Part shown: positions 33,062 to 42,121 of the stretch, piece by piece
How positions within the stretch are numbered: the stretch's first letter is position 1
How the letters are laid out: each line of letters starts with the position of its first letter
DNA from: Peptococcaceae bacterium BRH_c4b
GTDB lineage: Bacteria; Bacillota; Desulfotomaculia; Desulfotomaculales; Desulfocucumaceae
Reading direction: 5' to 3'
DNA length: 64,000 nt
Assembly (NCBI GenBank): GCA_000961595.1
Contig: LADO01000050.1
Span: forward strand, 48,232-112,231
Notes under the pieces: generated by a model
Seen by the model: only the letters and a program-made list of their open reading frames with translations
Told to the model about the DNA's origin: nothing
Database searches by the model: none
Position numbers and translations under genes: made by a program

Positions 33062-33996
33062 AAAGAGCATTCGTGTTTCCCGGCCAGGGATCACAGTATG
33101 CGGGCATGGGCAGGGATTTATTCGATAATTATCAGGTAGCCAGAGAAATATTCGAACGGGCTGACAGCGTTCTTGGCTTCAGACTGAGCGAACTTTGTTT
33201 CAACGGCCCGGAGGACGAATTAAAGAAAACTGCTAACGCCCAGCCGGCCATTCTAACCGTAAGCACTGCAGCCGCAGCGGTGTTGCGGCAGGAAGGAGTG
33301 CATTATGAAGCGGCGGCGGGCCACAGCCTTGGTGAATATTCGGCTCTGGTGGCGGCGGAAGCCATTGCTTTTGAGGATGCGGTATCCCTGGTAAGACTTC
33401 GGGGCCGGCTAATGCAAGAGGCGGTGCCTCTGGGTGAGGGAGGAATGTCCGCAGTGCTGGGGCTGGATGTTGGAGCGGTTGCGGAAATATGCCACCGGGC
33501 ATCGGAAGCCGGTGTGGTGGAGGCAGTTAACCTGAATTCCCCCGGCCAGGTGGTTATAGCAGGTATTCATGCGGGATTGCAGAAGGCAGCCGAACTGGCC
33601 AGGGCAGCCGGGGCCAAAAAAGTAATCCCCTTGCCGGTAAGCGCACCATTTCATTCCAGCCTGATGAGACAGGCCGGGGAAAAGCTTGGGGAGGCGCTGG
33701 GCTGCATAAACATAAAAGAACCGGCTGTGCCGGTGGTTTCCAATGTTACCGCCCGTTACCACGGCAGCCCCGGGGATGTCGGCAGGCTGTTGGTGGAGCA
33801 GGTATACAGCCCTGTCAGGTGGCAGGAGTGTATGGAATTTATGATTAATAAAGGCGTACAGGTATTCGTGGAGGTGGGGCCGGGCAGGGTGCTGGGCGGA
33901 TTGATCAAAAAAATTAGCCGCAGTTCGGACACGCTGAATGTAGAAGACGCAGCATCCCTGGAAAAAGTTCTTGCGTCGGTCAGGGAGGTTGGCTAA
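33058..33996 (+). CDS. fabD: malonyl-CoA:ACP transacylase
   Basis: FabD loads malonyl groups onto ACP. The 312-residue protein has FVFPGQGSQYAGMG at the N-terminus and the nucleophile Ser90 in AAGHSLGEYSAL. RLRGRLMQEAVP carries the conserved arginine and PVSAPFHSSLM the catalytic histidine. It starts ATGA-coupled to fabK and ends one base before fabG. Confidence 0.96.
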   Translation: MKRAFVFPGQGSQYAGMGRDLFDNYQVAREIFERADSVLGFRLSELCFNGPEDELKKTANAQPAILTVSTAAAAVLRQEGVHYEAAAGHSLGEYSALVAAEAIAFEDAVSLVRLRGRLMQEAVPLGEGGMSAVLGLDVGAVAEICHRASEAGVVEAVNLNSPGQVVIAGIHAGLQKAAELARAAGAKKVIPLPVSAPFHSSLMRQAGEKLGEALGCINIKEPAVPVVSNVTARYHGSPGDVGRLLVEQVYSPVRWQECMEFMINKGVQVFVEVGPGRVLGGLIKKISRSSDTLNVEDAASLEKVLASVREVG

Positions 33997-33997
33997 A

Positions 33998-34741
33998 ATG
34001 TTAGCAGGCGGAAGGGCGGCAATAGTTACTGGAGCTTCCAGGGGTATAGGGCGTTCCATAGCCCTGGCCCTGGCGGAAGCGGGCGCTGATGTACTGGTTA
34101 ATTTCGCCGGCAGGGAGGAAGCTGCTGAGGCGGTGGCCGCCTCCATCCGGGAAATGGGCAGAAAAGCACTGGTTTACCAGGCGGATGTTGCGGATTTCGG
34201 ACAGGTTGCGGAAATGGTCAAGGCTGCCCAGAGTGAGTTCGGCAGGGTGGATATATTGGTGAATAACGCCGGGGTGACCAGGGATAACCTGATTCCCCGC
34301 ATCAAGGACGAAGACTGGGACAGTGTTTTGGCAGTCAACCTCAAGGGAGCTTTTAACTGCATAAAGGCGGTTACCCGGCCGATGTTGAAGGCTAAATGGG
34401 GGCGCATCATTAACATCACCTCGGTGGTGGGGCTGACGGGTAACGCCGGCCAGGCCAATTATGCGGCCAGTAAGGCCGGGCTCATCGGGCTCACCAAATC
34501 CGCTGCCCGGGAGCTGGGTTCCCGCAGCATCACCGTGAATGCCGTGGCCCCGGGGTTTATAGTAACGGAAATGACTGATACCCTGCCTGAGGATGTCAAG
34601 GTAAAGATGAAATCGGAAATTCCCCTGGGACGATTCGGATTGGCCGACGAGGTTGCCTCATTGGTAGTGTTTCTGGCCTCGGATCAAGCTGCATACTTAA
34701 CCGGACAGGTTATTATGGTTGATGGTGGTATGGCAATTTGA
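33998..34741 (+). CDS. fabG: 3-oxoacyl-ACP reductase
   Basis: FabG is the NADPH-dependent short-chain dehydrogenase that reduces 3-ketoacyl-ACP. The 247-residue protein has the cofactor motif TGASRGIG (residues 11-18), NNAG, the catalytic ITS (Ser near 142) and Tyr155-x3-Lys159 (NYAASKAG). ATG 33998 follows GGGAGG 9 nt earlier and is preferred to frames extending into fabD. Confidence 0.96.
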   Translation: MLAGGRAAIVTGASRGIGRSIALALAEAGADVLVNFAGREEAAEAVAASIREMGRKALVYQADVADFGQVAEMVKAAQSEFGRVDILVNNAGVTRDNLIPRIKDEDWDSVLAVNLKGAFNCIKAVTRPMLKAKWGRIINITSVVGLTGNAGQANYAASKAGLIGLTKSAARELGSRSITVNAVAPGFIVTEMTDTLPEDVKVKMKSEIPLGRFGLADEVASLVVFLASDQAAYLTGQVIMVDGGMAI

Positions 34742-34782
34742 ATCATAATTAATTTAAAATCATCAAATAAGGGGGTGAAAAA

Positions 34783-35010
34783 GTGTCGGCATTTGAAAAA
34801 ATAAAAGGCATTATAGCTGAGCAGCTGGGGGTAGATGAAGGCGAAGTAACCATGGAATCATCTTTCATTGAGGATTTGGGAGCCGATTCACTGGATATAG
34901 TGGAATTGGTAATGGCCCTGGAGGAAGAATTTGATATTGTTATCCCCGACGAGGATGCTGAGAAAATCCGTACTGTGGGCGAAGCGGTCCGTTATATACA
35001 GGAGCATTAA
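34783..35010 (+). CDS. acpP: acyl carrier protein
   Basis: The 75-residue acidic four-helix protein carries the acyl chain on a phosphopantetheine attached to Ser36 in [10 protein letters not shown]. The start is GTG ([11 protein letters not shown]) behind AAGGGGGTG. Two terminators follow, so the fapR-acpP operon ends here and fabF has separate or read-through expression. Confidence 0.97.
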   Translation: MSAFEKIKGIIAEQLGVDEGEVTMESSFIEDLGADSLDIVELVMALEEEFDIVIPDEDAEKIRTVGEAVRYIQEH

Positions 35011-35023
35011 TAGACCAATCTAA

Positions 35024-35048
35024 AGTCCCGCGCTGGCGGGGCTTTTTT
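35024..35048 (+). terminator. intrinsic terminator after acpP
   Basis: AGTCCCGC and GCGGGGCT form an 8-bp stem around GCTG, followed by six T residues. Confidence 0.85.
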
Positions 35049-35086
35049 GAGAGATAGGAAATTATTATAAAGGTTAGCGTAGCCAT

Positions 35087-35130
35087 GGTGAAGGACCGAT
35101 AGTCCTGAGGGGCGGCAGCCCCTTTTTTTG
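35087..35130 (+). terminator. two-hairpin terminator element, copy 2
   Basis: GGTGAAGGACCGATAGTC, then a GGGGC-GGCA-GCCCC hairpin and seven T residues, as at 3206-3249. Here the first stem is AGGAC-CGATA-GTCCT, fully paired. It lies 40 nt after the acpP terminator. The rest of 35131-35268 shows no clear promoter. Confidence 0.7.
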
Positions 35131-35268
35131 AAATAAGGAATAATTATCACCCGGAGACGATTATATAAGCATTTATAGCGTTGACGTGTGTGTAGATAAT
35201 ATATGTGTGACCATTAAGACGTTTATGTGGTATCAGCAGGAAATAAACCAGATGATGGAGGTGTTTTC

Positions 35269-36510
35269 TTGTATAACCGGGTTGTGATAACCGGTATGGG
35301 AGTATTATCGCCGGTGGGAACCGGGCTGGAAACCTTTTGGAACGCCATTACCTCCGGAGTTTCCGGGGTTGGTCCCATAACCAGATTTAATCCCGAGGGA
35401 TATACTACCAGAATAGCCGCAGAAGTTAATAATTTTGATCCGGCAGCTTATATCGACAAAAAAGAAGCCCGCCGCATGGACCGCTTTACTCAGTTTGCCA
35501 TAGCTGCAGCGAAAATGGCAGTTGATGACGCAGGTATCGATCTTCAGCAGATCAATAAGGATATGGCAGGGGTAATACTTGGTTCCGGAGTGGGGGGTAT
35601 TGAAACCTTTGAGGAGCAGTATAAGGTTTTGCTGAATAAGGGCCCCAGCAGGGTCAGCCCATTGTTCATACCAATGATGATATCCAACATGGCTGCGGCT
35701 TCCATAGCTATCAGCTACGGCCTGAAGGGCTGCAATGTTACCACCACCAGCGCCTGCGCCTCCAGTAATAATGCCGTGGGCGACGCCTTCAGGCTGTTGC
35801 AGCGGGGACAGGCGGAGGTAATGATTTGCGGCGGCACAGAGTCCCCCATTACTCCCATGGCAGTTGCCGGTTTCTGCTCCATGAAGGCTATGACTACCCG
35901 CAACGAAGAGCCGGAAAAGGCGAGCAGACCCTTTGACGCCGGACGGGACGGTTTCATAATTGGGGAGGGCTCGGCTATACTGATAGTGGAGACACTGGAG
36001 CACGCCATCAAGAGGGGCGCCAGGATATATGCCGAAATGGTGGGCTACGGTGTCAGCTGCGATGCCTACCACATAGTCGCACCGGAACCGGAAGGTAAGG
36101 GAGCAGCGGCATCAATGAGCATGGCCCTGCAGGATGCCGGGTTGGAGCCCGCAGCTGTGGATTATATAAATGCCCACGGTACCTCGACACCACCGGGGGA
36201 CAAACAGGAGACATCGGCAATTAAACAGGTGTTCGGTGACAGTGCATATAAAATAGCGATAAGTTCCACCAAATCCATGACCGGCCACCTGCTGGGCGCT
36301 GCCGGGGGGCTTGAGGCGGTTATCAGTATCCTGACTATAAGGAACAGCCTTATTCCGCCCACCATAAACCTGGAAAACCCCGACCCGGACTGCGATCTTG
36401 ACTATGTGCCCAATGAAGCAAGGGCAGCGCGGGTTGACGTGGCTCTGTCTAATTCCTTCGGTTTTGGCGGGCACAACGCGTCTCTGGTCTTTAAAAAATT
36501 TGAGGGTTAG
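35269..36510 (+). CDS. fabF: beta-ketoacyl-ACP synthase II
   Basis: FabF elongates acyl-ACP by condensation with malonyl-ACP. The 413-residue length is typical. Catalytic Cys163 lies in TTTSACASSNNAVGD, with His in INAHGTSTPPGD and His in TKSMTGHLLGAAGG; the C-terminal SFGFGGHNASL is present. TTG 35269 (MYNRVVITGMG) behind GGAGGTG is the start; the frame upstream is only leader. It is separated from acpP by about 260 nt holding two terminators. Confidence 0.96.
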   Translation: MYNRVVITGMGVLSPVGTGLETFWNAITSGVSGVGPITRFNPEGYTTRIAAEVNNFDPAAYIDKKEARRMDRFTQFAIAAAKMAVDDAGIDLQQINKDMAGVILGSGVGGIETFEEQYKVLLNKGPSRVSPLFIPMMISNMAAASIAISYGLKGCNVTTTSACASSNNAVGDAFRLLQRGQAEVMICGGTESPITPMAVAGFCSMKAMTTRNEEPEKASRPFDAGRDGFIIGEGSAILIVETLEHAIKRGARIYAEMVGYGVSCDAYHIVAPEPEGKGAAASMSMALQDAGLEPAAVDYINAHGTSTPPGDKQETSAIKQVFGDSAYKIAISSTKSMTGHLLGAAGGLEAVISILTIRNSLIPPTINLENPDPDCDLDYVPNEARAARVDVALSNSFGFGGHNASLVFKKFEG

Positions 36511-36521
36511 CAGGAACGGCA

Positions 36522-37265
36522 ATGACCATGAGAAAGAATGAAGTGGAAATAAATAGATTAAAAGAGACACTGAGTATCAGCTGGCATGATGAAGGCTTGC
36601 TGCACCTGGCCATGACACACAGCTCTTACTCCTATGAGAACAAGGACAAACTGCTGAATAATCAGCGGCTGGAGTTTCTGGGGGATGCAGTGCTTGAACT
36701 GCTGGTCAGCGAATATCTTTACTGCCTGTTTCCGGAAAAAACCGAAGGCTATCTGACCAAAATGAGAGCTTCGGCTGTTTGCGAGCCAGCCCTGGCCAAG
36801 CTCGCCCGGCAACTGCATCTGGGCCGCTGCCTTTATATGGGCAGGGGTGAGGAGCGCTCCGGGGGAAGGGAGAGACCTTCCATACTGGCGGATTCCTTTG
36901 AGTCGCTGCTGGGGGCTGTTTATCTGGACAGGGGATTAGAGGAAGCCAGGCGGTTTCTGCTCAAGTATATTCAGCCACTGATCGAAGATATTATAAAGGG
37001 ACATCTGGACAGGGATTTTAAAACCGAGCTTCAGGAGCTGCTCCAGAAGAAATCCGGTGAGTCCGTTAATTACGTTATACTCAGGGAAGAGGGTCCCGAT
37101 CACGATAAAATTTTTACCGCAGGCGTGATTTACATGGGGCAGGAAATGGGCCGCGGTACGGGCCATTCCAAAAAAGAGGCGGAGCAACAGGCGGCCAGGA
37201 TAGCATTGCAGAAAATAGGAGTTGCTATAAACGGAGGTAACCAGGCGGATGGGTTTATTCAGTAA
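36522..37265 (+). CDS. rnc: ribonuclease III
   Basis: RNase III cuts double-stranded RNA and processes rRNA precursors. The 247-residue protein has the signature NQRLEFLGDAVLELL with the metal-binding Glu/Asp, a second acidic site in LADSFESLLGAVYLD, and a C-terminal double-stranded-RNA-binding domain (about 170-240, GRGTGHSKKEAEQQAARIAL). The first ATG is used; a second ATG lies two codons on. ftsY starts inside its last codons. The smc gene that usually sits between rnc and ftsY is absent here. Confidence 0.95.
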   Translation: MTMRKNEVEINRLKETLSISWHDEGLLHLAMTHSSYSYENKDKLLNNQRLEFLGDAVLELLVSEYLYCLFPEKTEGYLTKMRASAVCEPALAKLARQLHLGRCLYMGRGEERSGGRERPSILADSFESLLGAVYLDRGLEEARRFLLKYIQPLIEDIIKGHLDRDFKTELQELLQKKSGESVNYVILREEGPDHDKIFTAGVIYMGQEMGRGTGHSKKEAEQQAARIALQKIGVAINGGNQADGFIQ

Positions 37266-38157
37266 ACTGAAGGAATCATTAACCAAAACCAGGCAAGGTT
37301 TCGTGGAAAAAATAGAGAGTCTGGTTACCGGTCGCAAGGCTATAGATCAGGAGCTCTATGACGAACTGGAGGAAATATTAATCCAGGCCGATGTGGGGGC
37401 CGACACGGCGCTGGATCTGGTGGAGGACCTGCGCAAACTGGTTAAGGAGCGGAAGGTTGGTGATCCTGAACAGTTAAAACCCCTGTTGCAGGAACTTATT
37501 GCCGGTATCATGGGTGAGGAAACTTATGCTGTGAATTGGGGCGGCCCGCCCACCGTTATACTGGTGGTAGGCGTTAACGGAGTAGGCAAAACAACTACCA
37601 TCGGCAAGTTGGCCCACTATTTTAAAGAGAACGGCCAGAAGGTGTTGCTGGCGGCAGGGGATACTTTCCGCGCGGCAGCCATCGATCAGTTGGAAATATG
37701 GGCTAACCGTACCGGGGTGGATATAATCAAACACCATGAAGGTTCGGATCCTGCCGCAGTGGCCTTTGACGCCTTGCAGGCCGCCAGGGCCAGGAAAATT
37801 GACGTCCTGATTATCGATACCGCAGGCCGTCTGCATACTAAAAGCAATCTCATGGATGAGCTGAAAAAGGTGGGCAGGGTGATGTCCCGGGAAGTTCCAG
37901 GTGCACCACATGAAGTATTGCTGGTGCTGGATTCCACCACCGGTCAGAATGCTATCAGCCAGGCTAAACTTTTCGGGGAGGCCACCGGTGTGACGGGCAT
38001 AGTTCTAACTAAATTGGATGGCACGGCCAAGGGCGGAGTGGTCATTGGCATTAGGAAGGAGCTTGACATCCCGGTTAAGTTTATCGGCATTGGGGAAGGC
38101 ATAGATGATCTGCGCTCATATGACGCAGGTGATTACGTAAAGGCGCTGTTTAACTGA
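37249..38157 (+). CDS. ftsY: signal recognition particle receptor FtsY
   Basis: FtsY is the GTPase receptor that docks SRP-ribosome complexes at the membrane. The 302-residue protein is the short form: N domain (residues 1-95), then the G domain with GVNGVGKTT at 108-116, DTFRAAA, DTAGR, and TKLDGTAKGG. It overlaps rnc by 17 nt, behind GGAGGT. A pyrimidine-rich stretch with repeated TTTTCCTGAT follows the stop; no strong terminator hairpin is visible there. Confidence 0.96.
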   Translation: MGLFSKLKESLTKTRQGFVEKIESLVTGRKAIDQELYDELEEILIQADVGADTALDLVEDLRKLVKERKVGDPEQLKPLLQELIAGIMGEETYAVNWGGPPTVILVVGVNGVGKTTTIGKLAHYFKENGQKVLLAAGDTFRAAAIDQLEIWANRTGVDIIKHHEGSDPAAVAFDALQAARARKIDVLIIDTAGRLHTKSNLMDELKKVGRVMSREVPGAPHEVLLVLDSTTGQNAISQAKLFGEATGVTGIVLTKLDGTAKGGVVIGIRKELDIPVKFIGIGEGIDDLRSYDAGDYVKALFN

Positions 38158-38206
38158 TTTTTTTCCTGTTTTATCTGATTTTTTCCTGATTTTCCTGATT
38201 TTCTTA

Positions 38207-38235
38207 TTGTTGTTTTATTCATATCAGTATATAGT
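38207..38235 (+). promoter_or_regulatory. promoter of the thi operon
   Basis: TTGTTG (38207-38212) and TATAGT (38230-38235) with 17 nt between, ending about 23 nt before the riboswitch. Confidence 0.6.
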
Positions 38236-38257
38236 ATATATAGAATTTAATATTGGA

Positions 38258-38380
38258 CACAAGGGGAGTCCCGGCAACGGGGCTGAGAGTGCGGGTTAAT
38301 CCCGCAGACCCTTTAACCTGAGCGCCTGTGGTGCTGCCTGCAAAATATTGCAAGGTACTGGATAATACCAGCGGAGGGAT
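38258..38380 (+). promoter_or_regulatory. TPP (THI-box) riboswitch
   Basis: The conserved TPP-aptamer blocks appear in order: AAGGGGAGTCCCGG, GGGGCTGAGAGTG, ACCCTTTAACCTGA and GGATAATACCAGCGGAGGGA. The aptamer binds thiamine pyrophosphate and lowers expression of the thi genes below. No clear terminator follows, and the last block overlaps sequence resembling a ribosome binding site, although thiM begins 160 nt further on. Confidence 0.97.
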
Positions 38381-38539
38381 GTGGTGACAGCTATTTATGG
38401 CCGTAATCCCTTGGTGATTGCGGCCTATAATTTTGCCCGGCACTGGCTGACTGATTTCAATAAGCGATATCAGGTAATTATACTTATAGTGATTAAAAAT
38501 AATGGAATTATATTTAAAATGTTTAAGGAAGTGATTATA

Positions 38540-39355
38540 TTGGATGCAGCAAAACTGATTCAGGATATTGCTCATGTTTTGGGTACTATAAAAGAAAAGA
38601 AACCGCTGGTACACAATATAACCAACATGGTGGTAATGAATGACACTGCTAATATATTATTGCATATTGGGGCATCCCCGGTAATGGCCTATGCCCGGGA
38701 GGAAGTGGAGGAGATGGTGTCCCTGGCCGGAGCTCTGGTGCTGAATATCGGCACCCTGACTCCCGCACTTGTGGATAGTATGATTATGGCCGGGAAGAAA
38801 GCCAACCAGTTGGGCGTTCCGGTAGTGCTTGATCCTGTGGGGGCGGGAGCTACCATTTTAAGGACAGAAAGCACTTTGCGTATTCTGGATCAGGTGAAGG
38901 TGACCATTTTAAGAGGAAATGCCGCAGAAGTTTCCATACTGGTTGGTATGGAAGCAGTGGTTAAAGGTGTAGACGCTGCAGGTGTGGCCAATAATCCCGC
39001 TCTGATTGTCAGGAGTGCTGCTGAAAAATTCGGCCTTACCGTGGCCGTAAGCGGCAAAATAGATGCTGTTTCTGACGGTGCCCGCACCGTGCTGATAGAA
39101 AACGGCCATTCCATGATGGGCGAACTAACCGGTACAGGCTGCATGTGTACGGCCATCACTGGCGCGTTTGCCGCTGTATGCAGCGATCCTTTAACTGCCG
39201 CTGCCGGAGCACTGGTAGCTTTCGGTATAGCCGGGGAGGAGGCCGCCCGGTTTAGTCCGCCGCTACCTGGCAGTTACAAGATGGCGTTGTTTGATCAGGT
39301 TTATGTCCTGTCGCCGGATAAAATAATATCTGCTGCCAGACTGAAAAAGGAGTAA
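38540..39355 (+). CDS. thiM: hydroxyethylthiazole kinase
   Basis: ThiM phosphorylates 4-methyl-5-(2-hydroxyethyl)thiazole in thiamine salvage. The 271-residue ribokinase-like protein has PLVHNITNMVVMNDTAN near the N-terminus, VLDPVGAGAT, RGNAAEV and the anion-hole GTGCMCTAITGA. TTG 38540 behind AAGGA gives the usual length; ATG 38519 is possible. The 160 nt between riboswitch and start carry no gene. Confidence 0.94.
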   Translation: MDAAKLIQDIAHVLGTIKEKKPLVHNITNMVVMNDTANILLHIGASPVMAYAREEVEEMVSLAGALVLNIGTLTPALVDSMIMAGKKANQLGVPVVLDPVGAGATILRTESTLRILDQVKVTILRGNAAEVSILVGMEAVVKGVDAAGVANNPALIVRSAAEKFGLTVAVSGKIDAVSDGARTVLIENGHSMMGELTGTGCMCTAITGAFAAVCSDPLTAAAGALVAFGIAGEEAARFSPPLPGSYKMALFDQVYVLSPDKIISAARLKKE

Positions 39356-39432
39356 TACTGATGTCAAGAATGGAAAATAGACTTCCACTCATAGAGTATG
39401 CCCCACAGGGGCATGTGGATTAGGGGAGTTTA

Positions 39433-40098
39433 ATGAATACCGCAGATTATAAGGACAGATTGGCTGATTATTTGCAACTTTACGTGGTCACCGATGACAA
39501 ACTTTCCCTGGGCAGGCCGGAGTACCAGATTGCTGCTATGGCCGCAGCTGGCGGAGCGGGGGTAATCCAACTCAGGGACAAGCATGCCGGTACCCTTACA
39601 CTGCTGCAAAAAGCCGGGGCGATCAGGCAGGTACTGGCCGGCAGAGCAATTTTCATTATTAATGACCGGGTGGATGTGGTACTGGCGGTGAATGCCGATG
39701 GGGTGCATCTTGGACAGGAGGATATGCCCCTGACGGTGGCCAGGGATATACTGGGTCCGGAAAAAATAATCGGCGTGTCGGTGGGTAATGTGGAGGAGGC
39801 CTTGAGGGCGGAGGAAGGTGGTGCGGACTATTTAGGCGCCAGTGCAGTTTTTTCCACTCCCACCAAAACAGATGCGCAGTCCATGGGTCTGCAAGGTCTT
39901 GAGGCTGTCTGCCGCTCGGCAAGCATACCCGTGGTGGGTATAGGAGGCATTAACATAAAAAATGCCCGGCAGGTCATAGCGGCAGGTGCAGCAGGGGTGG
40001 CGGTGGTGTCTGCCGTGGTTTCCGCCCCGGATGTGGTCAGGGCGGCCTCTGAATTGCTGGCTGAAGTGAAGAGGCGAAATATATACGAAGTAGAGTAG
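39433..40098 (+). CDS. thiE: thiamine-phosphate synthase
   Basis: ThiE joins HMP-pyrophosphate and thiazole-phosphate to thiamine phosphate. The 221-residue TIM barrel shows LYVVTDD, VIQLRDKHAG, INDRVDVVLAVNADGVHLGQEDMP, GASAVFSTPTKTDA and VVGIGGINIKNA, all family landmarks. GGGGAG precedes the ATG. A short hairpin (ATGCCCC-ACA-GGGGCAT) lies in the gap after thiM, with no T-run. Confidence 0.96.
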   Translation: MNTADYKDRLADYLQLYVVTDDKLSLGRPEYQIAAMAAAGGAGVIQLRDKHAGTLTLLQKAGAIRQVLAGRAIFIINDRVDVVLAVNADGVHLGQEDMPLTVARDILGPEKIIGVSVGNVEEALRAEEGGADYLGASAVFSTPTKTDAQSMGLQGLEAVCRSASIPVVGIGGINIKNARQVIAAGAAGVAVVSAVVSAPDVVRAASELLAEVKRRNIYEVE

Positions 40099-41130
40099 GT
40101 GTTCTTTCTGAAGCTTTCTGATGTTGGCGAATTCGGTCTTATCAAAAAGCTGGCTGCCGGGTGTGTTAACGATTTTTCTACCATTGTCGAGGGCATTGGG
40201 GACGATGCGGCGGTGTTGCAGCCGGGTAAGGGCCAATTGCTGGTAACCAGTGATATGCTGGTGGAAGGGGTGCATTTTTTAACTGGCAAGATAACCATGT
40301 ACCAGCTGGGCTATAAATCCATAGCGGCTAGTCTTAGTGATATTGCAGCCATGGGCGGTAAACCCCGCCATGCGCTGGTTTCCCTGGCCATACCCGGCAA
40401 CATGGCCGTGGAAGAGATTGAGGAATTATACCTGGGCATGAAAAGCATACTTTCGCGCTATACTGTGAATCTGGTAGGAGGGGATACGGTGAAGTCCCCG
40501 GTTTTTACCATTGACGTCACTTTGCTGGGGGAAACAGGTCCAACCGGGTCAGTTTTAAGAAGTGGGGCCCGCCCGGGTGACGCAGTGATGGTTACCGGCA
40601 CACCGGGCGCCTCTGCGGCGGGCCTGGAGCTTTTGCTGAATCCCGGGAAGTGGACCGGTAACCTTTCCCTGGAAGATCAGGAGTGGCTGCTAGCTGCCCA
40701 CCTGACACCGGAACCGGCACTGAAACAGTCTGCGACACTGGTGCAAATGAATTGCGTAACATCAATGATAGATATTAGCGATGGCATTGCCGGTGAGATC
40801 AACCATATTTGTGACCGGAGCGGTGTGGGGGCGGAAATATACGCCGATAAAATTCCCTTGAGCGATACTGTTGCCCGGGTAGCCGGGCTGGCGGGGAAAA
40901 ACGCTCTGGACTGGGCGTTGTATGGGGGGGAGGATTACCAGTTGCTTTTTACTGTTCCTGCCGGTGAGGCCCAAAGAGTTATCGATGTTTTCGCGGCTGG
41001 TAGACTTGGACCTGTTGCGGTCATCGGGTGTATTGTAGAAGAAAAACAGGGGAGAAAACTGGTTATGTCCCCGGAAGAATCGGTTTCGCTTACGTCTTCA
41101 GCGTATAATCATTTTGTAGAGGACAGATAA
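40099..41130 (+). CDS. thiL: thiamine-monophosphate kinase
   Basis: ThiL phosphorylates thiamine monophosphate to the active cofactor TPP. The 343-residue PurM-like protein has [31 protein letters not shown] and [14 protein letters not shown] motifs. The GTG start is directly after the thiE stop with a weak binding site (TAGAGTAGG), so coupling with thiE is likely. Confidence 0.95.
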   Translation: MFFLKLSDVGEFGLIKKLAAGCVNDFSTIVEGIGDDAAVLQPGKGQLLVTSDMLVEGVHFLTGKITMYQLGYKSIAASLSDIAAMGGKPRHALVSLAIPGNMAVEEIEELYLGMKSILSRYTVNLVGGDTVKSPVFTIDVTLLGETGPTGSVLRSGARPGDAVMVTGTPGASAAGLELLLNPGKWTGNLSLEDQEWLLAAHLTPEPALKQSATLVQMNCVTSMIDISDGIAGEINHICDRSGVGAEIYADKIPLSDTVARVAGLAGKNALDWALYGGEDYQLLFTVPAGEAQRVIDVFAAGRLGPVAVIGCIVEEKQGRKLVMSPEESVSLTSSAYNHFVEDR

Positions 41131-41132
41131 AA

Positions 41133-41972
41133 ATGGACGCTAATAAACTCCCCCGGGCCATGACCGTGGCCGGTTCCGATTCCGGTGGCGGCGCCGGGAT
41201 ACAGGCTGATTTAAAAATATTCATGAATTATGAAGTTTACGGAACTTCTGCCATTGCTGCCATAACAGTTCAGAATACCCTGGGGGTCAGTGACGTTTTA
41301 ATGCTTTCGCCTGCTATCGTTGCCGCCCAGATAGACGCGGTGGCCGGGGATATAGGATTGGATGCGGCCAAAACCGGCATGCTGGGCACCAGCGCAATAA
41401 TAGAGGCCGTGGCGGACAGGATAAAATATCATGCTATAGCAAAGCTGGTGGTGGACCCGGTGATGGTTTCCACCAGCGGCCACAAACTACTTCATGAAGA
41501 CGCCATTGAATCTTATATAAAAAAAATGCTGCCGCTAAGCCTGGTGGCCACCCCAAACCTTTACGAGGCAGAAATACTGTCGGGTATTAGAATTAAGACA
41601 ATAAATGATCTGAAAGAGGCTGCCCGCCGTATTTTAGATATGGGAACGCACTGGGTGCTGCTCAAAGGCGGCCACAGACAATTCAGCGGCGGTGAATCAT
41701 TAGTTACGGATTTGCTTTCGGACGGCAGTATTTATGAAGAAATAAGCAACCCTAGAATAGCTACCACCAGTACCCACGGCACCGGCTGCACCCTATCCGC
41801 TGCTATCACCGCCGGGCTGGCTCAGGGTATGAGCGTACCGGATGCTGTTCGGAGGGCGTCAGCCTTTATTAACGGGGCAATTAGGACAGCAGTTCCGCTG
41901 GGCGGGGGGCACGGCCCGGTAAACCACTGGTATAAGTTGGGGACATTCCTTCGTGAAACAGTTAAAAAATAA
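41133..41972 (+). CDS. thiD: hydroxymethylpyrimidine/phosphomethylpyrimidine kinase
   Basis: ThiD phosphorylates HMP and HMP-phosphate. The 279-residue ribokinase-family protein has [19 protein letters not shown] at the N-terminus, [25 protein letters not shown] and [13 protein letters not shown]. It starts 2 nt after thiL. The last 12 residues ([12 protein letters not shown]) are translated from the first bases of the repeat that follows, so the native C-terminus has been replaced or extended. The repeat separates thiD from thiC. Confidence 0.95.
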   Translation: MDANKLPRAMTVAGSDSGGGAGIQADLKIFMNYEVYGTSAIAAITVQNTLGVSDVLMLSPAIVAAQIDAVAGDIGLDAAKTGMLGTSAIIEAVADRIKYHAIAKLVVDPVMVSTSGHKLLHEDAIESYIKKMLPLSLVATPNLYEAEILSGIRIKTINDLKEAARRILDMGTHWVLLKGGHRQFSGGESLVTDLLSDGSIYEEISNPRIATTSTHGTGCTLSAAITAGLAQGMSVPDAVRRASAFINGAIRTAVPLGGGHGPVNHWYKLGTFLRETVKK

Positions 41973-42086
41973 GGTATTAAGATAACACAGAAGGTGTGTC
42001 TCCTTACATAAGTTGGGGACATTCCTTCGTGAAATAGTTGAAAAATAAAGGTATTAAGATAACACAGAAGGTGTGTCCCCTTACCT
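41937..42086. repeat. two tandem REP-like units (reverse orientation)
   Basis: Each unit of about 70 nt starts TTGGGGACATTCCTTCGTGAAA and ends AGAAGGTGTGTC(C/T)CCTTAC, with highly similar interiors (TATTAAGATAACAC). They form the end of thiD and the thiD-thiC spacer within one operon. Confidence 0.85.
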
Positions 42087-42121
42087 TAATATGAGGAATG
42101 AATATGTTTAGGAGGATAAAT

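Noticed and set aside
39361..39423. 20-codon frame between thiM and thiE
   Set aside because: No ribosome binding site and it contains a hairpin; too short to support as a gene.
41934..42086. Tandem repeats as a CRISPR array
   Set aside because: Only two units, adjacent without unique spacers, of a family dispersed over the window; no cas genes.
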